From the NCBI GenBank assembly GCA_015039465.1, contig MU130302.1, forward strand, positions 139,375 through 203,374: DNA of 64,000 nucleotides. Reading direction: 5' to 3'. The stretch's first letter is position 1; each line of letters opens with the position of its first letter. This document shows positions 11,200 to 22,886 of this stretch, piece after piece. The DNA comes from Phlegmacium glaucopus. Taxonomy: Eukaryota; Basidiomycota; Agaricomycetes; Agaricales; Cortinariaceae. A program made the position numbers and the translations under genes. Below the pieces are notes generated by a model. It saw only the letters and a program-made list of their open reading frames with translations. It was not told the DNA's origin and ran no database searches.

Positions 11200-12153
11200 A
11201 AGACTTTACACTCACCCAGTGACACCCACCAGTCCGATCGGAATCCGAGTAGTCCGAGTAAAAACATCAAAAGTCCGAGTTCAGTCCGAGTCAGTCCGAG
11301 TTCAGTCCGAGTTCAGTCTGAGTTCAGTCCGAGCTGCATCAGGAAAAATGATTTTGACACCTTTAGTGCATCCTGGTGCATTGACCATCTGGATTAAATC
11401 ACATCAGATCTGAGAAAATAGAGACCTACTAGCTACTTCTGTTAAGGTTTGGTTAAGGTTTGGTTAAGGTTTGGTTAAGGTTTGGTTAAGGTTTGAGTTA
11501 AGGTTTGGTTAGGGTTTTATTAAGGTTAGGGAGGTATATAGTTTCCATTCTGCTCAGATCTGCTCAGAATGCCTGCCAAATCTGCTCAGATCTGATCAGA
11601 TCTGGTGGATCACAGCAAAGACCTTGAATTTTCATATAGAATGTTTAACCGCCGCATCCAGGAAAGTATTTTGCAATTTTCTCAATAAGGAGAGCTGCTA
11701 TTAATATAATTTAAACATATTCAGGGTCCTAAAACAATTCTCTACCATCTTTAAAAAATTTCCTTTTTTGGAATCTTATGTAATCTACTCTGACCCACCA
11801 TATGCTTGAAATCATGCTTATCTGTGATCATGTGACCAATGGTCTGTGTGGGAAGAGGACAAACATGGGTACAAACATGGGTACAAACAAGTAGTCTAAG
11901 CAATTTACTTGGACTAAGTCTGAGTAAGTCCGATCAGAATCCGATCGGAATCCGATGACACACAGTCCGATCAGATTCCGAGTAGTCCGAGCAATTTACT
12001 CGGACTGAACTCGGACTGGGCTCGGACTCAAAATTTGAAAATGGCTGGTGCTCCAGCCAAATTTGAGTCCGATCGGACTGCTCGGAATCCGATCGGACTC
12101 CGATTAGTCCGATCGGAATCCGATCGGAATTAGTGGCTTAGTGTAAAGACCTC
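11200..12153. mobile_element. non-autonomous TIR element (MITE) inserted in a gene
   Basis: 954 bp, flanked by the direct repeat gtttgaggc (11191-11199 and 12154-12162). Imperfect terminal inverted repeats read AAGACTTTACACTCACCCAG on the left and GAGGTCTTTACACTAAGCC (reverse complement) on the right. No coding capacity. The inside is filled with subterminal short repeats: many copies of AGTCCGAGT on the left and of TCCGATCGGAA on the right. An 8-9 bp target duplication fits hAT or Mutator-like elements. Confidence 0.85.
11441..11520 (+). repeat. 11-bp tandem repeat GGTTAAGGTTT
   Basis: About six to seven copies of GGTTAAGGTTT with one variant unit (gagttaaggttt) and a degenerate end, inside the MITE. 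It resembles telomere-like sequence only superficially. Confidence 0.85.
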
Positions 12154-13849
12154 GTTTGAGGCGCCACTGAAATTTTGAGTCTGGCTACCAACGGTCACCG
12201 AAAATGGGCCACCCCGGGGGGATACTACGCATCTAATAGCGACTCTTGTGCCTGAGCATAGAAAGTCATGCAACGAACAAGAGCGATGAAATACGATGGA
12301 CATACCTACGAAAGGGAAGGTGAGAGATGCGTTTACCTGAGTCGTGCTGCGAACAGCACCAACAACACCCGTGCAACTGGGATCGCTATAAATAACCGAT
12401 ATGTTGCTAGGAAGCCAAGCGTCTGAAGCTGAAGGTCCGTTGCTGTAAGAAATGCTTGGATCGTTGCTTGTGACAGTGTAGTTCTGCCCCCAAGAGGCAC
12501 TGGGAACCGCTAATGGCATTGATGTAGGAGAGGCAGACGATGGTGAACTGGAAGAAGCCGATCCTGAGATCTGAGAGAGGAGGGGTTGTACTGACAGCGC
12601 CCGAAGTAACAGAACGGTCAAGTTGCATTACAGCAATGACGATGCTGCAATGTACCTTATAATAAGTTTATATCAAGAGACGTTTTGAAAACACAACCTT
12701 TTAATAATTTAGTATTTGTGGAGCCAAATAGAAATTAGAATATAGCCGAGCGATTGGTGGGCGAATTTTCGACGTGGGTCTATCGATATGAACAAGTTAC
12801 AACAGCTATGCCAGCGCTTTCACAATGATCATATGACAACTGACTGCTGACAAAGAGGAGGTGTATCCTGCCCATGAAGGTGAAGATACAGAGGAGGACC
12901 GGACGGATGATAAGAGAAGGTGATAGCTGTGGATGAGGCGCTTAGTAAAGAGAAGGTGAGGCCGCAGCAATACATTGTCATTAGTTCTGCAGATCGGAAG
13001 ATACCAAGGATGAGGATAGCAGCAGTAATAGAATGATGACAGTTGAACGTTGACGAAGGCCGTTTGTGCTTGCATAGTGGAGAGGACGAGGATAACGGCG
13101 ATGCTGGCTCAGGGAAAAAATGATGTAGAAAGTGTAAAACCCGTCGTCCAGAAGCAGGCATAACACATTTAATCCACAATATTCACTCGCATGGGAGGAT
13201 GAGCAAAAGATTACGAGTCCCCTTTAGGGGCTCGTTCTTATAAGTGGATGTGGCTTTCAAAGGTAATGCAAGACTTGCCGGTAACTTCCACGTGTTGATG
13301 GTGATGGCCTTGTTTGCTGCGCGAAAACAATTTACTCAACGCTCACGAAGACGCTATAAAAATACCAGTATAATTTCATTTGAAGGGACTCGTATATGCC
13401 ACGCGGAGCGATGGCCCTCACCCACAAGTATTGTAAGTCATCTTTCCGAGTATATTCCTGTGGCTCTTGGTCCGAACACACACACAACATCCACTCTCCT
13501 AATTCGACTCCTTTCCTGTGTCGATACTCAAGTTGCTCTTGACGCAATAATCGATACAATTCTGTCATTGTAACCCTGTTCTCTGACAATTTCCCTCTTG
13601 AGAGGTCTGGAATCTGTTATGAGCATGAAGAAATGGCTCCAGGACACCGCTGGCAGGATCCGGCAAGTCATTCTCCATCTTTGACTTTCCTGCCATGTTA
13701 TTTTGCGTCTCCCGGTCTTTGTCTTTCCAAGTAGTATTCGCTTTTTTTGTTGAGACTTGTTTAAACTATGGAACATTCAATGATCCAAGGACCTACTTTC
13801 AGGGATAAATGAATATGGTGAGTGAGTCGAACTAGTATCATTTCAAATC

Positions 13850-14400
13850 GATAATATTTATTCAACATAATGGGTATAATCAAGGTGATATTCAAAAGCA
13901 TGTAGGAAACGACAAAGGTTGTCACAAACGAGGCAATGGTGGTACGAGTAGACAACGATGGGGAAGAGCGTTCCAGAGGTAGAAAGTGGTTAGGGAATGA
14001 TGATGATGTGGTGCAAAGAGCTATAATGATGGAAGTTTGACGACGGGTAAAAAGAGACCCGACAGCATGAGCGCTCGCTGTCGTCACTGTTCCTTCTCTT
14101 ACCTCGCTTGCTCAAGCTCCTTCTCGAACTGTTGCAGATACTCCAGTTTCTGTTTTAGGCGCCTCCTGGCGGCGACAGTGTCCTGGCGACGCTTCTGTTC
14201 GATCAAGTCCTTCTCCGTTGGGTAGGGAGGTAATATATAGTCATCGAGCTCGTTCTCCTCGCAGTCGACTTGCACGCTTACGAGTAAACACAGCTGGAAC
14301 TTCCTTTCTCGAGGTCGCAGAAGGAGCAATGTAGTTGCGCGATTGGGTAGGTGCAGTTTCGTCCAGAAGTCTGTCAGGTGTGACTCCCTTTCGAATGCAG
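13850..14400 (-). pseudogene. bZIP 3' fragment behind NACHT B
   Basis: Homologous to the end of the intact bZIP gene at 29.0-30.6 kb. It begins at IRKGVTPD, runs through TAPTQSRNY and the Arg/Lys-rich segment, then the basic region and leucine zipper (KDLIEQKRRQDTVAARRR, then KLEYLQQFEKELEQAR). A deletion near 14270 shifts the frame between RKRAS and the acidic ELDDYILPP stretch. The invariant basic-region Asn is Asp (QDTVAARR instead of QNTVAARR). The true C-terminus is missing: the frame runs into DNA that lies downstream of the intact gene. Confidence 0.8.
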
Positions 14401-14607
14401 ATCACATGGCTGGATCGAGCATATCCACGATCCTCAGACGTTTGGATGGAGGTAATATCGATCCTGATGCGCACGCCATGGTTGAATCGATGACGTTAAT
14501 GCTTTCCTCACTATTTCTACGGCGCTTCTCTGCTCTGAAACGTAGCTCGGAAGGAGCTATAACGGCATCAATGCTTTGCTCAGGCTCCTGGTATGCAGCA
14601 TTAGAAT

Positions 14608-17332
14608 TTAGCATTTGGTCACTTTTGACGTGCTCACTAAATCAGTTAGTCGACTTTCCGGTATACATCTCTGGAACTTCTCCTGCAGTGAGTTCGACGT
14701 CAGAGGTGTTTTCTGTGGAACTAGTAAAATCGATGTTCACAAGGATATGAACCCGTATGAAAACTCACTTCTAGATACAGTTCAATAGCCTTGTGGAGCA
14801 CCTTGAGCGCAGAGTGCAGTTCATCATCCTTAGCTCCAATTGTGTAACTGAGTAGGCGATTGGCATGCCTGGCAAGCTCTGGCGTATAATCTGCATTTGA
14901 TAGATAAAAAGGAACAGCCTCAATTAAAGATATAAAAACTTGTTCCGCTGTCACTTCATCTTCATCATCCATTTCATCGTCAGGCTCAGGTGTTCCGTTT
15001 TCATCATCCCTTTCGTCGTCAGGCTCAGGTGCTCCGTTTTCATCATTCCTTTCGTCGTTATGCTCAGGTGTTCCATCATCATCCTCCTCTTTTTCGCTGC
15101 CATCCTGTTCCTCTTGCATGCGTGTTATGTATTTACTAATGACAATCCTCAGTGAATTGTAGAACGCGGATATTTGGACTCACAATTTTCTGGAATCAAA
15201 GATAAATTTGAAGATCAACACTGACTGTGTTGCGTACATACTACTATTCACAAAGTACCTCCCAGCGCGTTCTGGATCAGAGAGGTATTTTTGAAATTCA
15301 ACAATCTCCATGCCTATACGGAGCAAGTTGTCAAACAATTCATCAAAGCCGGTGACCGTTTCGAAGACTGAATCAATCCAGCGCTGATGACGGACTATTT
15401 GAGGATGTGTTATCGCGGTAAATGCATTTTCGCCATCTTCGGGATACACATCAGAAAATAGACGACAAATCGCTTCGAAGATTAAATCTAGGGCGGCTTC
15501 AAAGGAGGCAGAGTGATGAGTATATAGACTTCTTCCAGGACCAAATTGGTCCTGTACATTTTCTTCCTTGACGATCATAAGCACCGGAAGATGTGCAAGA
15601 CTGGGAAGACAGACCTGGGTCTTAAACCACGTGTATAGGTCAACCATTTCACGGTGGAAGGACTCGATGAGATCCCAATCCTGCAAATAATCATTGAACA
15701 TCGTCATCGTGGCTACCCATTGTCGAAAGTCAAAATCATAAAAATCGGCGAGTAACTCCCTCGTTGCAGACGACTTAGAACAATAGTATTCAAGACTCCT
15801 AAATACCGTACGGCCATCTATTAGACCAAGAAGCGAAGCGCAATAAGCCCGAAGTATATAGACCCTGGAAGAGGACTACTCACAGTTGTAATGATCATTT
15901 GTGTCCTGAGAGTCGTAGTCGCGTATATATCGCAGGAAATGTCGCGCTATTTGCGCATGGGCTTTGCCTCGATCAATAAAAAGATCCCCGGATCGAGCTG
16001 GATCCATGAGAAAGTCTTCAAGTGAGGCATGGAGGGCATGAAGATCTCCGTTGTCGTCTTCCATATCTGGGACATCTAAAACAGAATGCAAATCAATCAA
16101 GATGAGTTGAAGGTCACCAGGAGCACAGCACAGAATTGTCTCGATCATACACGCAGATGAGCCGAAGGCCCTTATATCATCGATCAGATAGAGCAAGCTT
16201 AGAATTTCCAATGCCCTCGGAAGGTCCTCCACCATGCTGAATATCTGGCAGTACAGAACATCGAGCTCGGCAAATGGGGTCTCATTCCCAGTTGCGTTGA
16301 TACCCAAAATAATTTTGAGTTGTTCGCAAGGCCTACGTCGCGGGGATCTGACGAATTTCACAACAGTGGCAGCATAGATGAATTGCCCAGACGATTTGCT
16401 AACCAGTTGATCGATGTCTTCCGTGATGGGCCAGTCACAAGGCAAGCGCGATTTTAGGGCGTGGCTCCTTTTCACAGATTCAAAGCTCTCGACCAAGAAC
16501 AGCCTGATATCGTCGTCTGGATGATATTTCTCGTCTAAAGTGAGTCGGACAGTAAGCTCGAGTAGGTGTTGATCGTTGAATGAATCACGGATTGCTTGTT
16601 CGGGTCTGCTGCAAATAAGGAAAAAGAGAGGAATGGAGAATCTGAGAATGGAGTCGGAGATTACTTTGAGAATGTATCGCTGGGATTCCGCAGTACCACA
16701 CTCATCGAGGCCATCGAGGATGATCAGCTTGGGAAGTTCCGAATCGACTGGTCTTTGCTGATCATGGCCGAATACTTTCACCAATGGTTCAGCAATGAGA
16801 GATTCCATCTGAGTCGCTAGGGAGCGAGATAGAATGGAAGGGTCTTTTTCGATCACTTCTTCGACGTAGCCACGTATCTGCGGAATCGCAATCAGTAGCT
16901 GATATGCTAAGGATGCAACCAGTCGTTCTTCGTTGTTGCGACCCGCCACATTTCGGGACCAGAAGAAACTGGCCGCCAAACGTTCCGATTTATGGTATAA
17001 TTCTGCGATTTCCTGCGCAATTGCAGATTTCCCTGCTCCAGCGGGACCGTAGAGCCACTTTATGAATGATGTCTTCTGCCCGTCTTCGATCCAATCGACG
17101 ATGGCCTGAATAACTGCTACGCGAGTCTGTGGGTGACACTTGGGAGGATCGTATCGTTCAGCTGAGTTGTGGAATGCACCAAGAGCTATGTGCTTGCGCA
17201 AGATATCTATGCCTAAATGTGTTGATGAGGTATTGAAATGTGTGAAAGCAATTAATGCGTACCTTTTTTCCTTGTAATATTGACAAAACTTCCCCCTGAG
17301 ATCAAGACATGGGATTTGTTGAATAAAGACAT
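14608..17332 (-). CDS. NACHT-domain STAND NTPase, copy B (NLR-like)
   Basis: Exons 17332-17263, 17212-15884, 15817-15184, 15135-14769 and 14712-14608 join in phase (introns of 50, 66, 48 and 56 nt) to give 834 residues. The leader is MSLFNKSHVLISGGSF. Walker A GPAGAGKS and Walker B LIILDGLDECG are intact. Relative to copy A, the fourth exon carries an acidic tandem insertion built from PEPDDE, DDENGTPE and DDENGAPE words, making this the longest copy. Intron 2 holds an extra few bases against the other copies, which supports its being noncoding. It ends SKVTKC. The promoter carries the CACGTG/TGACGTCA site at 17466. Same role as copy A by homology. Confidence 0.88.
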
Positions 17333-17465
17333 AGCAAGCAGCTCAACATTGACGATGGTAAGGAACAAGAAGGCGAAGACCTTCGTTTGCTATGTCCCTC
17401 ACAGCATGGACACTGCTTGCATCAATTCAACTCAAAGTTTAACTTAAAGTGCGGGCCTTGACTTT

Positions 17466-17477
17466 CACGTGACGTCA
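17466..17477. promoter_or_regulatory. overlapping G-box and CRE upstream of NACHT B
   Basis: CACGTGACGTCA about 135 bases upstream of the NACHT B start, in the same flanking context as upstream of A. A second ctttcacgtgg word follows near 17550. Copies C and D lack the palindrome. Confidence 0.5.
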
Positions 17478-17951
17478 GGCATCGCCTTTTCGTCTCGACT
17501 TCTCAAAGGCTATTTCATTGCATTCAATGAAAGTGCGAGATCTTTGACTTTCACGTGGAGTCTCTGGCTTTTCATCAGTCATTCTCATTCTCAAGGCTCA
17601 TCAGGTTCTTGTGGTCGATGATATCGGTGATGTTCAAAGATCTGGAAGGACAGTATTTAGGCTTTAGCAAGAGTGATCCATATGTAAATCATCCCCTTGA
17701 TAATTAATGAGGGTGCGGCGCACATTCATTGGAATCTTCCCTTCAACGTAGATGGAAATTTTCACTGCATGTTTTGAGAGCTCCGACTTCGTGATCGTCC
17801 TTCTGGATTTCGAGGAGTTTAGTGTGCACCATTTTTGTACGCTTTGGTTCAGTTGCATATTTTCGGTTAGTGACCATGTTGTTTAGATCTCGAGTATCAA
17901 AACTTCTTTCAAACACGACTAGAAAGGTCAGAGACAGGCACGGTGGCTTAC

Positions 17952-18510
17952 TGTCGAATGTGATAGAGGAAGTCATCGGGTGTGTCAAATAGTCGACGCA
18001 AAAGAGCATGAACCTCTCGTCTCTGACCAGGTAGGTATTTCGACACCGCACTAGCGTGGAAATGCCCAGGAAATGATTTCCTGTATTTTCGCCACCACAC
18101 TCCGTAACCGCAGAAAGGCCGTGTTGGAACACCACTTTTTCTGCAATCAACAGACCTTTGATAAATTCGTTGAGGTGAAAAGAATCTTACACGTACAGTT
18201 CTATCAACATAGGCATTCGCATTCTGTCCGAATAATTTAAAGACCTTTTCTCGAGCAGGTCGTTGGCTCTCTTCTGAGAGCCCAAAATCAAAGAAGTCCT
18301 AGCCAAGAACGTTGAAGTATACCATATCACCTAGTAGAACGTACAACTTTTAAAAGTGTTCAAGACGAAGCCATTGATTATGAAAGGCTTACCATAAGTC
18401 TTACACCATTCTTCGTAAACGAGCCAAGACTTGTCGAGCGGCATATCGAACTTGAAGAGGCTACCAATCAGCGGGTAGCCTTTGGGGCTTGGTGGTAAGA
18501 GAAGAGTGTT
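17952..18510 (-). pseudogene. cytochrome P450 N-terminal fragment
   Basis: Three exon-like pieces on the minus strand: the proline-rich start LPPSPKGYPLIGSLFKFDMP followed by KSWLVYEEWCKTYG (about 18510-18393), then GDMVYFNVLG and QKRANDLLEKRSLNYSDR (from 18330), then the C-helix WWRKYRKSFPGHFH through LLRRLFDTPDDFL (ending 17952). This matches the first about 180 residues of a basidiomycete P450. An in-frame TAG and a one-base shift lie in the second piece. The I-helix, ExxR and heme-binding Cys regions are absent. A dead fragment caught between NACHT units B and C. Confidence 0.8.
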
Positions 18511-19486
18511 CAGATACCGCTCTTACCCTTTCTCAACTGTCTAAATAACATCTAGCCAATGAATAATGTAGCCAACGTTTGGTAGGGACAAATCTCCATC
18601 AGTGAACTGGAAAGGTCTGGGCGACGCTTACTAGTATTTAACCAGAGATGAGAAACAGCTATGCCAGCGCTTTCACGATGATCATATGACAACCTTGACT
18701 GCTGACGAAGAGGAGGTGTATCCTGCCCATGAAGGTGAAGATATGGAGGAGGACCGGACGGATGATGATCATGATAGCTGTGGATGCGGCGCTTAGTCAA
18801 GAGAAGGTGAGGCCGCAGCGATACGTTCTGCAGATCGGAAGATACCAAGGATGAGGATAGCAGCAGTAATAGTGACGAAGACAATGATGACAGTTGACGA
18901 AGGCTGTTTGTGCCTTGCGTAGTGGAGAGGACGGGGATAACGGCGATGCTGGCTCAGAACATGATGAGATTTCATGGAAAATTGATGTAGAACATGTGAA
19001 ACCCGTCGTCTAGAAGCAGGCACAACGCAATTCATCAAAGATATTCACTCATGAGCAAAAGATATTTTAAGTAAGTCATTTTTCCGAGTACATTCCTGTG
19101 GCTCTTGTCCGAACACACAACATCCACTCTCCTAATTCAACTCCTTTCCTGTGTCGATACTCAAGTTGCTCTTGACGCTACAATTCTGTCATTGTAACCC
19201 TGTAACTCTGACAATTTCCTTCTTGAGAGGTCTGGAACCTGTTATGAGCATGAATAAATGGCTCCAGGACACCGCTGGCAGGATCCGGCAAGTCGTTTTC
19301 CATCTTTGACTTTCCTGCCATGTTATGTTGCGTCTCCCGGTCTTTGTCTTTCCAAGTAGTATTCGGTTTTTTCTCCGTTTTTTGAGACTTGTTTAAACTA
19401 TGGAACATTCAATGATCCAACCTACTTTCAGGGATAAATAAATATGGTGAGTCAGTCGAACTAGTATCGTTTCAAATCGATAATAT

Positions 19487-20025
19487 TTATTCAACATATG
19501 GGGTGATATTAAAAAGCATGCAGAAAACGACACAGGTTGTTACAAACGAGGCAATGGTGGTACGAGTAGACAACGATGGGGAAGAGCGTTCCAGAGGCAG
19601 AAAGTGGTTAGTGAATGATGATGATGTGGTACAAGGAGCTATATGGAAGTTTGACGACGGGTAAAAAGAGACTCCACAGAATGAGCGCTCGCTGTCGCCA
19701 CTGTTCCTTCTCTTGCCTCGCTTGCTCAAGCTCCTTCTCGAACTGTTGCAGATATTCGAGTTTGTGTTTTAGGCGCCTCCTGGCGGCGACAGTGTCCTGG
19801 CGACGCTTCTGTTCGATCAAGTCCTTCTCCGTTGGGTAGGGAGGTAAGATATCATCATCAAGCTGGTCCTCCTCATCACCGAATGCAGTCGACCTTGCAC
19901 GCTTAGGAGCAAACACAGCTGGAACTCCCTTTCTCGAGGTCATAGAAGGAGTAACGTAGTTGCGCGATTGGGTAGGTGCAGTTTCGTCCAGAAGGCTGTC
20001 AGGTGTGACTCCCTTTCGAATGCCG
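19487..20025 (-). pseudogene. bZIP 3' fragment behind NACHT C, open frame retained
   Basis: Same bZIP-derived segment as in unit B, but the frame is open from the NACHT flank (SEDRGYGQSSRVIGIRKG) through the acidic and basic regions and zipper to about 19608 (163 codons from a GTG). The key Asn is again Asp (QDTVAARRR). The zipper heptads KLEYLQQFEKELEQARQEK remain. The tail LFLPVVKLPYSS comes from DNA downstream of the parental gene after an internal deletion. Probably not functional, but an expressed dimerising fragment is conceivable. Confidence 0.7.
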
Positions 20026-20181
20026 ATCACACGGCTGGATTGACCATATCCACGATCCTCAGACGTTTGGATGGAGGTAATATCGATCCTGATGCGCACG
20101 CCATGGTTGAATCGATGACGTTAATGCTTTCCCCACTATTTCTACGGCGCTTCTCTGCTCTGAAACGTAGCTCAGAGGAAG

Positions 20182-22886
20182 CTATAACGGTATCAATGCT
20201 TTGCTCAGGCTCCTGGTATGCAGCATTAGAATGCAGCATTTGGTCACTTTTGACGAGCTCACTAGATGAATTAGTCGGTTTTCCGGTATACATGTCTGGA
20301 ACTTCTCCTGCAGTGAGTTCGACGTCAGAGGCCTTTTCTATGGAACTAGTAAAATCGATGTTCACAAAGATATGAATCTGTATGAAAACTCACTTTTAGA
20401 TACAGCTCAATAGCCTCGTGGGAGGCCTCGAGCGCACAGCACAGTACACCATCCTTGGTTCTAATCTCGTAACGGAGTAGGCGATTGGCATGGCTGGCAA
20501 GCTCTGGCGTATAATCTGCATTCGAGAGATGAAAAGGAAGAGCATCAATGGCATATATAAGAGCTTGTTCTGGTGTCACTTCATCTTCATCATCCATGTC
20601 GTCATCATGCTCAGGTGTCCCATTATCATCATCCCCCTTTTCGCTGTCATCCTGTTCCTCTTGTATGCCCGTTATGTATTTACTAATTACAATCCTCAGT
20701 GAATTGAATTCTCAACTGGAACACGGATATATGGACTCACAACTTTCTGGAATCAAAGATAAATTTGAAGATCAACACTGACAGTGTTGCATACATCCTA
20801 TTATTCACGAAGTACCTGCCAGCGCGTTCCGGATCAGAGAGGTATTTTTGAAATTCAACAATGTCTATGCTCATATCGAGGAAGCGGTCAAACCATAAAA
20901 CATATCCTGTGACTCTTTCGAAGACTGGATTAATCCAGCGCCGATGACGGAGTATTTGAGGACGTGTTATCGCGGTAAATGCATTTTCGGCACCTCCAGG
21001 ATACTTATCAGAGATGTGACAACAAATCGCTTCGAAGACTAAATCTACAGCGGCTTGAAAGGAGCCAGAGTGATGAGTATGTAGACTTCTTCCAGGACCA
21101 AATTGGTCCAGTACATTTACTTCCTTGACGATCATAAGCAGTGGAAGATGTGCAAGACTGGGAAGACAGACCTGGGTCTTAAACCACGCGTATAGGCGAA
21201 CCATTCGATCGTAGGACCACTCGATCAGATCCCAACCCTCCGAATAGACATCGACCGTCATCATCGTGGCTACCCATTGTCGAATGTCAAAACCATAAAA
21301 ATCGGCGAGTAACTCCCTCGTTGCAGACGACTGAGAACAGTGGTATTCGAGGTCGATAAATACCATAAAGCCACCTATTAGACGAAGAAGTGCAATAAGC
21401 CTGAAGTATATAGACTCTGGAAGAGGACTACTCACAGTCGTAATGATCATTTTTGTCCCTCGAGTCGTAGTCGCGTATATATCGCAGGAAATGTCGCGTT
21501 ATTTGCGCATAGGCTTTGCCTCGATCAATACAAAGATTCCCGGATCGAGCTGGATCCATGAGAAAGTCTTCAAGTGAGGCATGGAGGGAACGAAGATGTC
21601 CGCGGTCGTCTTCCATATCTGGAACATCTAGAACAGAATGCAAATCAATCAGGATGAGTTGAAGGTCCCCAGGAGCATAGGATAAGATTGTCTCGATCAG
21701 ACGCGCAGATGAGCGCTCGGCCTGTAGATCTCTGATCAGAAAGAGAAAGCTTAGAGCTTCCAACGCCCTTGGAAGGTCCTCCACCATGCTGAATATCTGG
21801 CAGTACAGAGCATCGAGCTCGGCAAATGGGGTGTCATTCCCAGTTGCGTTGATACCCAAAATAATTTTGAGTTGTTCGCAAGGCCTACGTCGCGGGGATC
21901 TGACGAATTTCACAACAGTGGCGGCATAGATGAATTGCCCGGACGATTTGCTAACCAGTTGATCGATGTCTTCCGAGATGGGCCAGTCACAAGGCAAGCA
22001 TGATCGCAGGGTGTGGCTCCTTTTCACGGACTCAAAGCTCTCGACCAAGAACAGTCTGATATCGTCATCTGGACGGTATTTCTCATCTAAAGTGAGTCGG
22101 ACAGTAAGCTCGAGTAGGTGTTGATCGTTGAATGAATCACGGATTGCTTGTTCGGGTCGGCTGGAAATAAGGAAAAAGAGAGGAATGGGGAATTTGAGAA
22201 CGGAATCGGAGATTACTTTGAGAATATATCGCTGGGATTCCGCAGCACCACACTCATCGAGGCCATCAAGGATGATCAGCTTGGGAAGTTCCGAATCGAC
22301 TGGTCTTTGCTGATCATGGCCGAATACTTTCTCCAGTGGTTCAACAATGAGAGATTGCATCTGAGTCGCTAGGGAGCGAGATAGAATGGAAGGGTCTTTT
22401 TCGATCGCTTCTTCGACGTAGCCACGTATCTGCGGAATCGCAATGAGTAGCTGATACGCCAAGGATGTAACAAGCCGTTCTTCGTTGTTGCGACCCGCGA
22501 CATTTCGGGACCAGAAGAAACTGGCTGCCAAACGTCCCGATTTATGGTATAATTCTGCAATTTCCTGCGCAATTGCGGACTTCCCTGCTCCAGCGGGACC
22601 GTAGAGCCACTTGATGAACGATGTCTTCTGCCCGTCTTCGATCCAATCGATGATAGCCTGAATAACTGCTACACGAGTTTGCGGGTGACACTTGGGAGGA
22701 TCGTATCGTTCAGATGAGTTGTGGAATGCACCATGGGCTATGTGCTTGCCCAATACATCTATGCCTAGATGTACTGATGAGGTATCGAAATGTGTGAGCC
22801 AGTTAATGCGTACCTTTTTCCCTTGTAATATTGACAAAACTTCCCCCTGAGATCGAGACATTCTTGGATTTGTTGAAGAAAGACAT
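20182..22886 (-). CDS. NACHT-domain STAND NTPase, copy C (NLR-like)
   Basis: Exons 22886-22814, 22764-21436, 21374-20741, 20682-20394 and 20337-20182 join in phase (introns of 49, 61, 58 and 56 nt) to give 826 residues. The leader is MSFFNKSKNVSISGGSF, and Walker A GPAGAGKS and Walker B LIILDGLDECG are intact. The last-intron acceptor is CATAG where the others have CACAG. The stop shared by A, B and D after VTKC is changed here (TGC instead of a stop), so the protein runs on 17 residues (CILMLHTRSLSKALIPL). The exon-3 region around YSEGWDLIEWSYDRMVRLY differs strongly from the other copies. Confidence 0.88.

Larger units (their letters stand above)
10879..12621 (-). pseudogene. secreted or GPI-anchored beta-sandwich protein gene interrupted by a MITE
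   Basis: Two gene halves flank the element at 11200-12153. The 5' half (from about 12621) encodes a Ser-rich stretch, then NDPSISYSNGPSASDAW and FPFVG, an intron, and TRVAIRCVVSPRGGPFSVTV. This resembles the NDxxISY...W secreted beta-sandwich modules common in basidiomycetes. The 3' half continues CGTGSLLSHSAFPIF and EGGTFSFIGAT, probably has a small intron, and ends in a hydrophobic tail (FAMLTVVPLFLIPALPWVM) like a GPI-anchor signal or membrane anchor. Both halves share one codon frame across the 9-bp target duplication. The translation start is uncertain: frames near 12621 and 12628 compete and no clean signal peptide is fixed. Specific function unknown. Confidence 0.65.
12800..17390. repeat. 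segmental duplication, unit B
   Basis: Collinear with 18655-22940. Both units contain, in order, a tgccagcgctttcac... block (12808/18663), a ttgagacttgtttaaactatgg block (13750/19382), the bZIP remnant, and the NACHT gene with its promoter side. Unit D (about 24640-28090) shares the same order from the gacttgtttaaactatgg block onward. I see no real gene in 12630-13850; long frames there are shadows or read-through of duplicated noncoding DNA. Confidence 0.85.

Noticed and set aside
11441..11520. Possible interstitial telomere repeat
   Set aside because: The unit GGTTAAGGTTT is not a fungal TTAGGG array, and the tract lies inside a MITE.
12806..13179. Frames in duplicated DNA upstream of the bZIP remnants (also 18552-19038)
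   Set aside because: Compared between the two copies, indels shift every frame, so no protein is conserved.
13761..14087. Small membrane-like frame (TIASFVTTFVVSYMLLNI) recurring near 13.9, 19.5, 24.8 and 28.7 kb
   Set aside because: It is part of the copied DNA downstream of the bZIP gene, with different frame contexts and indels in each copy and no start or promoter support.
14402..14614. True NACHT-bZIP fusion protein through splicing
   Set aside because: The shared stop after VTKC in A, B and D and the lack of a phase-compatible intron to the downstream frames argue against it; kept only as a read-through possibility.
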